A DNA stretch of 64,000 nt from Dipteris shenzhenensis. Its lineage: Eukaryota > Polypodiophyta > Polypodiopsida > Gleicheniales. The position numbers and the translations under genes were made by a program. Below the pieces are notes generated by a model that was not told where the DNA came from, searched no databases, and saw only the letters and a list, made by a program, of their open reading frames with translations. The stretch lies in the NCBI GenBank assembly GCA_047967505.1, contig CM106540.1; one strand, 5' to 3'. Position 1 is the first letter of the stretch, and each line of letters begins with the position of its first letter. Of the stretch, positions 1 to 9,924 are shown piece after piece.

Positions 1-3000
1 ACCAACCATCTGCCGATACATAGCTGGATCTTCTAAGACATCACCTGTATCTGCTCTTAACTTGACATTCTGCTCTAAGGGAACTGAAACTGGCTTACAA
101 GCCGTCATCCCATAGCGTGAGAGCATGTCTAGAGCATACTGCCTTTGCACCATCCAAGTGTCATAGGCATCCCTTATGATTTCAATGTCAAGAAAGTATC
201 TCAGCTCACCCAAGTCCTTCATCTGCTGTATAAGCACATCACTGCTTCCTGTCAATATCAGATCATCAACATATAGAATCAGCAATATCATATGCTCCCC
301 CTGAATATATACATACAAGGATGAGTCTGACTGGCATGTCTGAAAACCAATTTTCTGCAAGTATGCATTTATTCTACCATACCAAGCGCGTGGCGCTTGC
401 TTCAATCCATATAATGCCTTCTGCAACTTGCATACTTTTGTGGGCTGATTTGGGTCTTCATACCCAGGTGGCTGCATCATATACACCTCTTCCATAAGAT
501 CACCATTCAAAAATGCATTTTTAACATCCATTTGATGCATAGCCCATTTATTGTGCGTAGCCAAAGCAATGACAGTTCTAACAGTTGCCATTTTTGCAAC
601 AGGGCTGAAAGTCTCCTCAAAATCAATTCCATACTCTTGAGCATAGCCCTTAGCAACCAATCTTGCTTTGTATCTACCCATTGAACCATCAGATTTATGT
701 TTCACCTTGTACACCCACTTGCATCCAATTGCTTTCTTGCCCTCTGGCAAATCTGCAAGTGTCCATGTGTGCTGCTTACTTAGTGCATCCATTTCCTCAT
801 TCATGGCATCAACCCATTTTGGGCTATCACATGCTTCCTCAAGGGAACTTGGCTCCCTCTCTTGGATAACCTTAACCATATATGCATGATGCACTGCCAT
901 AAAACCATCATAAGTAAGCCTCTGAACTGGATAAGTAACTCGCATTGACCTGCGGGGAACTGTAGGTGCATTGTGTCTATCAACTATGACTGTACCTGGA
1001 GAAAAAGAAACCCTTCCTGATGATTGTACTTCTGGATTTTCATACGCAGCATCAAAGCCCATATTCTCATCAAATCCATGAGTCCCAGAACTGAAGTTTG
1101 GACTGTTAGAACCATTATTTCTTGGCTGTCCACTTCTTACTGCTGCACCACTATTTCTTGGACTGTTTTGAGTCCCCAATTGTTGTGCATTTCTCGCTGA
1201 ATTTTTCGGACTGTCATGGGCTGATCTTTTCTGTCCTAAACCGCCCATATTTGACCTTAGTCTTCCTGTCCATGGAGTGACAGTTTTGGGACTGTTATCA
1301 ACCTCTCCGGGCCCCAAACTTGCACTGTTTAGTGGGCTGTCCGCTATGGGCCTGCGCACTGCATTGTTTGCCAAAACACTGGCATCTTGCCCATTGGCAT
1401 GAGGTGGCTTGAACCATGAGTTCAGCTCATCAAAAACAACATCCCTGCTAATATAGAACTTCCTGGTAGAAGGGTTGTAGCATCTATACCCCTTTGACTC
1501 TGAGGCATAACCCAAAAACACACATCTTACTGCCTTGGGATCCAATTTCCTTCTCCTTTCATTAGGGATATGTACATAGCATAAACAACCAAATACTTTC
1601 AAATGAGAAATATCTGGTTTGACACCTGTAAAGGCCTCTTCAGGCGTCATGTCATGCACTGAAGATGTAGGTGCCCGATTCATGAGATAAACTGCGCATG
1701 AAACTGCCTCTGCCCAATATGGTCTAGGCATATTCTTCTCATCCAACATGGCTCTAGAAACTTCTGCTACAAATCTGTTCTTTCTTTCAGCCTTTCCATT
1801 TTGTTGAGGGCTGTAACCACATGTTTTCTCCCTCTTAATGCCATGCTCCTTGAGAAAGGCATTAAACTCATCAGACACATATTCGCCCCCATTATCTGAT
1901 CTGAGGCACAAAATGCGCTGTCCTGTTTGCTTTTCCACAAGTGCTTTGAACTCTTTGAATTTTGCAAGTACTTCAGACTTCTGTTTCATAAAATAAACCC
2001 AAGTCTTACTTGAGTAATCATCAATGAATGAAACATAGTACTCATAGCCACTCAGACTAGGCTGAGATGGTGTCCAAACGTCACTATGTATAAGCTCTAA
2101 AATTCTGCGAGCTCTTCTCCCATGTTGGGGAAATGGCAACCTGGCTTGCTTGCCTATTTGGCATGAACTGCAAACTGTGGATGGACCACTAACCTTAAAT
2201 GCTGGCACCCCTGTAACTATGCCTGAGGTAGGCAAAGTTTTCAGCCTTTGGTAGTTCATGTGTCCTATCCTCTTATGCCACATTTCAATATCTGAAATTT
2301 GCGCATCACTATGAGCATACATGGCTGCCTCTACTGCAGGCATATTGGCATCCAATTCAAACATTCTGCCTGTCTTTTTTCCTTTTGCAACCAGCTGCAT
2401 GTTATTGTTCATATCTTCAATATAACATCCTGTTTTGTTGAAGCGAACCTGCAAGTCCCGCTCAACCATTTGACCAACAGAAATCAGATTTTTGGTGATG
2501 CTAGGCACATGCAACACTTCACCCAATGCCTTGATATTGCCTGCATCTGTATTAACTGGGACATTTCCCATGTGTATGATCTCATGTTGAGAATCATCAC
2601 CTGTGAACACAAAGATGGGGCTTTTACTGGTTCCAAGGATGTGAACCATTCCCCACGACGAGCAGTCATATGATTTGACGCTCCTGAATCGATGTACCAA
2701 TCTTCTACACTTTCCTACATGGTGTTATCCATTGAATGTGTCATCGCCAATAGATGATCACTTCTGCTGGTACTCTCATAGTCTGTAGAAGCATAATTGT
2801 TTTGTGGCAGCTTGCCACTTCTTATGTCATTTTGCTTCTTGAAACACTCCTTTGCCCAATGTCCTTTTGCACCACAGTAGTTGCATACACCAGGCCTTCT
2901 TCCTTGATTCTGGTAGTTACCTCTACCATGATTATTTCCTCTGCCTCTTGCATTCTGCTGAACATATTGCTGTTCATTTTGAGCATCTCCTTGTCCTTGC

Positions 3001-3713
3001 TGATTTTGATTGTTTTGGCCTCTTCCTTGTGCGACATAGCGTCCTGCACCTCGGCCTCTATTATGACCACGTCCTCTACCTCTCCCCCTGCCTGCAATCA
3101 ATGCATGTTCCTGGTTTCCACCAGTGGATGTAGAATGTCCAAGCCTCATCTCTTCACTGACAAGAAGAGGAATAAGCTCATTAAATGTAGGGAAGGTATC
3201 TCTTACAGCAATAGATGTTTCAAAGGGTTTGTACTCTTTGCCAAGACCCTGCAGAGTAACAAGCAGCAAATCATCATCATCAATGACAACCCCAATGCTG
3301 CCAAGTTGATCTGTTAGTGCTCTTATTTTTAGCACATAGTCATTGATGCTCAATGACCCCTTCTTTACTTCATTTAGTTGCTGCTTTAGCTGCAGCTTAC
3401 GCGCCTTTGTAGACGTCTCAAACAGGTTTGACAGTGTATCCCAAACTTCCTTGGGTGTCTCAGCATCCTGTATGTGGCCAATCATACTATCACTCACTGT
3501 GATAGAAATGTAGTGAATGGCCTGCCTTGCTTTCTTTACCCATGCTCTTACTGGTGCATCTGTAGCATCACCTGCTGGCTTTTGATCCGTGCCAATGCAT
3601 AGCTCCCACAACTCCTTGCCCATCAAGAAGTTCTTGATTCTGAACTTCCAGGCAGGATGGTTATTTTTATCCAACTTCTCTCCTGTGATGTGAGAGGCTG
3701 AAGCTTCTGTCAT
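1..3713 (-). pseudogene. Ty1/copia gag-pol polyprotein, decayed and cut by the window edge
   Basis: The polyprotein starts at the ATG ending at 3713 and runs leftwards off the window. Gag (332 codons, 3713-2716) has an RG-rich stretch and a CCHC knuckle (CNYCGAKGHWAKEC). After it come protease (DWYIDSGAS), the integrase zinc region (WHKRIGH, CSSCQIGKQ), the integrase core (HSDVW, RSDNGGEY, PQQNGKAERKNR) and reverse transcriptase (QMDVKNAFLNGDL, YVDDLILTG). A TAG at about 2713-2715 separates gag from protease, and a one-base loss near 2615 shifts the frame. From there to position 1 the frame is open. In reverse transcriptase about 12 residues are missing in frame just after the YVDD region (GSSDVLIQ joins QMKDLGEL). 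Primer site, LTR and RNase H are not seen; RNase H would lie beyond the left edge. It differs from the Copia element at 7102-12961. The family call is firm; the copy is unlikely to be active. Confidence 0.93.
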
Positions 3714-4329
3714 ATTTATTGTATAAACACAGCAAACTAATGAACACAGCGAGATGAGAAAAAAGACAGCAAATCACTGCCTTGCAAGACCTTTGACTCA
3801 AGTCAAATAACAACAAAAACTACTGCAACTCTGTGCATAAGAAACCTGCTCTTGCTGAGCATACAAGTATCACTTTCAATACGGCAAAAGCATATACCTA
3901 GATGAATCCAAGAACATTCCCAGACCCATCCTCTAAAAACGCAACATAGTGCAGTTTCAATCTCAAGATAGTCACTCATAAGATTGAAAACCATAAACTT
4001 CATCATGCATAGCAGGAACCAACTACTATGACATCCCCACCACTGATGTCATCAGCGCCCAACTGTGGGTGTAGACCAAAGTATAAAGTATGCTCTCACA
4101 CATACAAACCCGCACACCCACACATTGACTCCAAGAACCTCTTTGGGAGTGGTGGTCACCATTGACCATTTTCATGCAGATGTCATTTTAGCTAGTTCTT
4201 GTACATTAACAAATGCAAATGAACCCTCCTTGCATCAATACTTAGCTATCTAATTACATCACTTAGTAAATGTGGCATTTTGTTGTTAACATGGTCAAGC
4301 CACCTTATGGAAATCATTTGTGACTCCAA
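3714..4329. other. non-coding flank of the Copia remnant
   Basis: This stretch should hold the leader, primer site and 5' LTR of the minus-strand Copia copy. I find neither the common iMet primer site nor a matched LTR boundary, so its end is not defined. No coding region is supported. Confidence 0.4.
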
Positions 4330-5935
4330 GAACCTCTCTAAGATTTATGTTCCACCACTCCCAATCAAGGAGGTACCCAACACAATGGACTATGAGCTCT
4401 CTCCCATTGCTTTCTAAAGAAATTCCATAGCTTCCTCCATTTTTGTGCATTTAGGGGCCTTTTGACCTATTTATCATCTAGATGCATCGATGGATTTCTA
4501 GCCATTAGTGCTTGCTCTATGCTCCAAAAGTACATCCAAGATTTTCCATTGGTTGGGGCCTATGAGCCTTAATCTCTCAACGCAATCATGAGAGACAACA
4601 TTATCCTCATGGCATCCTCAAAAAGCTTCCATGACACTGGAAATCCTATCTTTCCTTCCATACCATTGCATCATTCATCTCTAACCACTCTATTCCCAAG
4701 CTTTTAGACACCCATCTTTGAGAAATGTCACAATGGAATGTCTCAACTAAAAGTATTATTCTTTTAACAATGAATGCAATGTGTTAAAGTGCATGTAAAA
4801 TCTTGTTCCTATAGGCAACTGCAGCATTGTGGACCCAACCTATGAACTGTATATTCTCTTGAGCTTTTGACGCAATTGTTTCACGAGCATCATGTATAAT
4901 CTCCTTAAACTAGGGCCAATGATTGTATCAATATTTCAACATCAAGTTCAAGGTGTGAGTACAACACATTGATGCATACAAAGTCAAAACTCTCTTTCTA
5001 ATAGCCTACTAGCCTTTTTACGACTTTGCATTGTCTATAACGATCTGCATAGCTTTGTTTCAGCCTATCTCCCTTATGGTTTCTACCAAAATACTTTTTA
5101 TGTAACTTCCTTTCATTTTTGAATTGACAGACTTGTGATAGGCCTCCCCTCTCAATGATACAATCATCACATTTAATAACAAACATCTATTTATATTTGT
5201 CAATCCATAAAAAACATTCAAGAATAGTCATGTTTTTATATTTGTCCATCCATAAAAAATAATTGTGCATTCTATGTCATGAAAGAGCTTTAAAAACTAT
5301 GATTGATGTCATCATTTTTCTAGGCATACAATTTGTCTAGTATAGATGTTGACAAAGCATTCTATGGTAGAAGGTTTGATACCTACACCATACCACATGA
5401 TGCGATTCCATGCATCTTGCATGTCTACGTTATCAATCATACTCAATGGAAAATCAATCAATCAAGAATGTATTGATCCATCTCTAAGTACTAAATCTAA
5501 ATACTCTCTATAATTAATGATTGCCTCATGTTTTGACTTCCACTTCCAATAGTAACTTTGATTGTGTTGGTGTAGATACAAGTGCTTCTTCATTTCTTGA
5601 TTGAGGCATGCTTGCAACAATACTATTGAAATGGGCTTGAGTAGTCTCACCACTTGTATGAGTTTGTATGATTGTGCTTGAGATTGTATTGGAAGGATGG
5701 GAGATGTGATGTTGGAACTATCCCTCATAACTTCCCAATTTGTTATTTTTCATCTTTTTCCATTTGCATCTAGTTTATATTTTTATTGTCACATTTCCTA
5801 TGGCGCATTAAAAAGTGCAATAGATTTATTTGTTGAGCCAAGTTTTTGACCCCTTATACAAGGGGCAATCTAGATTTCTCCTCATGACAAAATTTGCATC
5901 CTTTATTCCACAGAGTCATGCAAATTGATTGCAAA
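4330..5935 (-). pseudogene. hAT-superfamily (DUF659-type) transposase remnant
   Basis: The reading is spread over several minus-strand frames with many stops. In order from the right I see a possible BED-like Cys pair (GCKFCHEE, about 5900), then a DUF659-like segment at about 5460-5160 ending near MQIVIDNAKS at 5050. The hAT core follows: LYASMCCTHTLNLMLKY corresponds to the Cys-Ala-Ala-His-Cys leucine-rich motif of the family, followed by a helix like VHNAAVAYRNKILHAL. Further left are a QRW segment and a FPVSWKLFEDAMRIM-like piece that fits the family's Phe-Trp region. The order and spacing match DUF659/hAT transposases, but each match is weak because of decay. No terminal inverted repeats or 8-bp target duplication were located, so the ends given are only the limits of recognisable protein. 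Confidence 0.55.
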
Positions 5936-6828
5936 CTTCCATTTTAGGCTAACAGACTTATGCTTTTCACCCTCACTATTTTTTGTTCTCCTTTGTGCTA
6001 ATTGTGATAAGCCTCAACAAAGGGTCTAATTGTACTTTTACTAGAACTCTCATGAGCATTACATGGGGAGGATGTTGTATGTACTTGTGGTTGTGGATCT
6101 TTACTTTGATTTCATTACCATTAACAACTCCAATCATAGGCTCTCAACCACATTGTGCATAGTATGAACAAGTGAGGTCTCCATGTTTTCACCTACATTT
6201 GTAACTTGCCTCTTAGTTGAACCTCGTTTAATTATTTGTTTAGTACTTCTTCTAGCTACTAATGGTTCTCTTGTTGTAATTTCAGTACTTGCATGTCTAT
6301 TTCTTGTCTCCATACTTATAGCCTTTCAATCAAAAAGCCTAGAAGCATAGACACGTAGCAATCCAATCTCTTCAAATACTATTGGCACTTACACAAATAT
6401 AGAGTGTGGTGCATGCAAGTTGCAATAGGATTTAGATCCTATAAAAAGGAAGAAAATAACTTCTTGAAGATCTCATTACCTCGCTCTCTTTCCATAATCC
6501 CCATTGCATTCACTGGCTTGTAGTTGTGGGAAACCCTTACCCCAATATGGTGGATATTGGAGCAATCGATCCCTTTTGTAACCATAATGAAGACTCTCTC
6601 CCTCACCCTCATCCTCTCATGACTCAAGTATGGTCCACCTTATCCTAACATGTGAGATGCAAGAGGTATGGACTATATTCTTGCCAAATGAAGAGCACTT
6701 GCACTCTCACAAGTCTTTTGTAAGTAAGAAACTAGTAGGAAATCGAGAAATTACCACTAATAAAAGCCATACTACTACTTGTATTATCAATATGGAACAT
6801 CAATTTAGTGCATGTGCATTGCATATTT
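5936..6828. other. no gene seen
   Basis: AT-rich sequence with short open frames only. It may include non-coding parts of the hAT remnant; nothing further can be supported. Confidence 0.4.
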
Positions 6829-6993
6829 AGTGACTATGCATAAGTTGGACATTTGGATGATACACTAAGGACAAATACAATGAAACCTACGAAATGTGCA
6901 TTGCACAAATACACTCATTGCACATTTTGTGAGTGTGCATAAGATTTGGATGATACACTAAAGATTAACAAATACAATGAAGCCCACCTTGAG
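6829..6993. repeat. imperfect tandem duplication of about 65-100 bp
   Basis: Two copies share a tgcataag...ttggatgatacacta block followed by acaaatacaatgaa and a C/A-rich end, about 100 bp apart (6829-6895 and 6931-6993), with several substitutions and small gaps. Confidence 0.6.
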
Positions 6994-7096
6994 TATACAA
7001 CTATTTTTAATGGATGTTATTGGTTGGTGCTTAAATGTGAGTTTGGTTTGAATGAATATCACCATAAAGGAACAGTAATTGTGCTTACATTACTAT

Positions 7097-7101
7097 TTTT
7101 A
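7097..7101. other. left target-site duplication of the Copia element
   Basis: TTTTA directly precedes the LTR start TGTGGGGG, and TTTTTA follows the right LTR at 12962-12967. Read with the neighbouring T the match is 6 bp (TTTTTA). The T run makes a 5- versus 6-bp call uncertain. Confidence 0.7.
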
Positions 7102-7273
7102 TGTGGGGGCTAAAGGTCACTGTGCCTTAACCCCAGTTATGTACAATACTCAAACACATATATAAATGAATGAAAAAGAAGATTAGGGTGGTTCTGCACC
7201 CACCAAACTTGTGTGGCTCTCTGTCTCTCTCTCTCTCCTTCTTCCATTCTTGCTTCCGTTGAGAGCACTCTCA
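7102..7273 (+). repeat. 5' LTR
   Basis: Begins TGTGGGGGC and ends CTCTCA, 172 bp. It carries a TATA-like stretch and a CT-rich end (tgtctctctctctctcc). It is nearly identical to 12790-12961. Confidence 0.95.
7158..7167 (+). promoter_or_regulatory. TATA-like element in the Copia LTR
   Basis: ATATATAAAT lies about 57 bp into the LTR, a suitable place for the U3/R promoter of a short LTR. The same sequence is at 12846-12855 in the right LTR. Inferred from sequence only. Confidence 0.5.
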
Positions 7274-7275
7274 AC

Positions 7276-7287
7276 TGGTATCAGAGC
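7276..7287 (+). other. primer binding site, tRNA-iMet
   Basis: TGGTATCAGAGC, two bases after the 5' LTR, is the standard plant complement to the 3' end of initiator tRNA-Met used to prime minus-strand DNA synthesis. Confidence 0.93.
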
Positions 7288-8673
7288 CCGGGTGATCTAG
7301 ATGAGCGTGCGTGAATGCTTGGAAGCTCAGTAGCTCTGTGGGAGGAAGGAGAAGCTCTGTGGGAAGCTTTGTGGGTGACTTTACTTGCATCCGAGTGTGC
7401 AGAGACCTTGGAGGAACCTTTGGAAAAGTCACTTTGGCTTTACGAAGTGGTTTTGAGAGCCTGTTAAGAGCTTTCAAAGAAAAAGTCGTTTTTTGAGCTT
7501 TTCCCTATTCCGTTCGATGACAGAGACTCCATATTGACTTGTAGAGGCAACTATTGCTTGCTTTTGGTGTCCACTTCACTTCAGGAGCTTGGAAACACCT
7601 TCATTCTTGAATCTGGGATCATTTCAGTGGATTTTTGACTCACTGTGTCAGTTCCTGCGTTTTTTGCCCGGGTGTTGGAACTCAAGTTTAGAGCAACCAT
7701 TTGCAGATCTGTCAGTTCCGGTGGACTCAGGAGGTCCTAAAACTTCTATGTTGCTCATCATTCGCACTCCGGTGGAGTTTACAGATAGCTCTGTTTCCAA
7801 AAACGTTTTTCAGTCCGTGTGTTGGACCCAGTGATTGAGACCACGGTTTCCAAAACCGTCTGTCCCATTGCGTTCCGGACGCCCAAAAACCCCTACCTAT
7901 CAGTTCTTGCGCGATTTGGTGGAGGATTTTCAGAGTTATAGATCTCTGTGTATTCGATTTCGTCTCTCTGTTATGCATTTTTCATTCTAAGGTTTTGAAA
8001 CCTTAGATTTATGCCACATGGCAGTGGATAAGTGTTGACTCCCATTTCTCACTCATCGGTTGGGATTTTGGAGTTCTGGTAGAAGAGAGATATTTGCAGA
8101 TTTTCTTGTTGAGTCCGATTATGCAATGGCGCCCATGTTTTGAAGCATCTCAGGTTCTATTTTCAGTAGCGCTCATTACCGTGGGACTATGATTTCTTGA
8201 GCATACCTTATGCAGATCACTCTGGTTGTAGTGGATGATTTATAGGCGATTTGGATGCATTGCGGTCCTTGTTGGATGCGCTGATAGGCCCAAATTGCCT
8301 TGTGAGATGCTATTTTTTATGGACGCTTTGCACATGGATGCTATTTTATGCTGAGGGACAGCTTTGAAACATTGCAGGTGATGCACTAATAGTGCTATGC
8401 TCTCTTGGATGAGACATTATTGATGCATATGCCAGTGGACGGTGTTTATGCTTGTGTCATTTGGCACTTATTGGCATTTTCTTTTGGGCCAGATTTGCTC
8501 ATATGGATGCATAGTATATGCACATGAGTCAGATGCATCTTTTTTTGATGCTTTGAGCTTTGAGTTTCGGTGATATTTCACACTGTTGTGGCATATACAT
8601 TTGGGTGCACCTGGTATTTGGTGTGATTCTCTCTTGCAGGCACTAGCATTTGGGATTTTGCTTTATTTGCATC
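7288..8673 (+). other. long untranslated leader of the Copia element
   Basis: About 1.4 kb between primer site and the gag ATG with no sustained frame. It is T/G-rich in its second half. It presumably carries the packaging signal; no such structure was identified. The length is generous for a Copia leader. Confidence 0.7.
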
Positions 8674-9924
8674 ATGGCATCCTCTTCCATGCCTGAAAAG
8701 GAGTTTTTCAGCATTAAAAAGTTTGATGGGACAAACTTTTCTTTGTGGAAAGAACAAATAAGGGATGTGCTTATTCAAAAGAAGCAAATTAAACCCTTGG
8801 CAGGGATTGAAGCTAAGCCTGCAAATATGTCTGAGGATGATTGGAATGAGTTGGATGCATTAGCAAAGTCTACTATTAGACTTCATCTTGCAGAGTCAGT
8901 TTATTTCACAGTAGTAAATGAGCAGACTACTGAAGATTTGTGGAAGAAACTGTGTGCCACTTATGAGAAGGAAACTGCCTCTAATAAAGTTTACCTCATG
9001 AAGAGGTTGTTTGAGTTGCAGATGAAGGAAGGGGTCTCCATTGCTTCTCACTTGAATGAATTCAATATTATTTTCAGCCAGCTTCAGGCTCAGAAAATGA
9101 ATTTTGATGCGGAGACTAAGGCAATATTTCTCTTATGTTCATTGCCATCCTCATGGGATACCTTCCGTACAGCTGTCAGTAACTCTGCACCCAGTGGAGT
9201 ACTGAAATTTGATGATGTTGTGGGTAGCTTGTTGGCCGAGGAGATTAGACGGAAGTCTATGGATGGCAACAAGCAGGATGCAGCCTTAAATGTGCAAAGG
9301 GGCAGATCACAGTTCAGGGGGAAGTCCCAAGAAAGAGGGAAGTCTCGTAGCAAATCCAGGGCACGAAACATTGAGTGTTACCACTGTGGCAAGAAGGGCC
9401 ATATGAAAAAGGATTGCTACAAGCTGAAAAGAGAGCAAAAGGATAAGAAAAAGAATGCAAATTGGGGTGCAAATCAAAAGGAAGAGAGTCCAAGGGAGGA
9501 CAAAGGAAAAGTGAAGATCGAGGAGATCAATGCAGTCACACGTGATAGTGACAATGATGAGAACTTCATGTCTAGTTTATCTGCAGAGTTGCTTACCACT
9601 TCAGATGATGCATATTCCCAAGATTGGATTTTGGATTCTGGTGCTTCATTCCATGTTACTCCCCATAGGGAATGGTTCTCCACTTATGATAGTGGAAAGA
9701 CAGGTTGTGTGCATCTTGGAAATGACTATGCATGTGACATAGTGGGAGCAGGTGACATAAAGTTTTCTTTTGCAAATGGGTCTGCATTTGTTTTAAAACA
9801 TGTGAGACATGTGCCTAAGCTAACCAAGAGTCTTATTTCAGTGGGTCAGCTAGATGGTTGGTTTTCACACCACTTTTGGCTTTCAAAGTTGGAAAATTCA
9901 GAAGGGCTCTATGCTTTTGGCTAG
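8674..9924 (+). CDS. Copia gag and protease part of the polyprotein, ends early by frameshift
   Basis: The frame extends further up, but the first ATG is at 8674 (protein begins MASSSMPEKEFFSIKKF). Residues 1-215 form a Copia Gag domain of the UBN2 type (DDWNELDALAKSTIRLHL, LWKKLCATYEKE). A basic stretch with RSKSR and a CCHC knuckle (CYHCGKKGHMKKDC, about residue 234) follows, then protease with the active-site DSGAS near residue 320. At SVGQLD (about 9855) the frame leaves the expected sequence and ends about 23 codons later at 9924. Compared with the fragment at 13575-14075, two bases are missing here, so downstream pol is in the +1-relative frame that begins at 9854. Normal Copia elements have one continuous frame, so a mutation is more likely than a programmed shift. 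Confidence 0.9.
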   Translation: MASSSMPEKEFFSIKKFDGTNFSLWKEQIRDVLIQKKQIKPLAGIEAKPANMSEDDWNELDALAKSTIRLHLAESVYFTVVNEQTTEDLWKKLCATYEKETASNKVYLMKRLFELQMKEGVSIASHLNEFNIIFSQLQAQKMNFDAETKAIFLLCSLPSSWDTFRTAVSNSAPSGVLKFDDVVGSLLAEEIRRKSMDGNKQDAALNVQRGRSQFRGKSQERGKSRSKSRARNIECYHCGKKGHMKKDCYKLKREQKDKKKNANWGANQKEESPREDKGKVKIEEINAVTRDSDNDENFMSSLSAELLTTSDDAYSQDWILDSGASFHVTPHREWFSTYDSGKTGCVHLGNDYACDIVGAGDIKFSFANGSAFVLKHVRHVPKLTKSLISVGQLDGWFSHHFWLSKLENSEGLYAFG

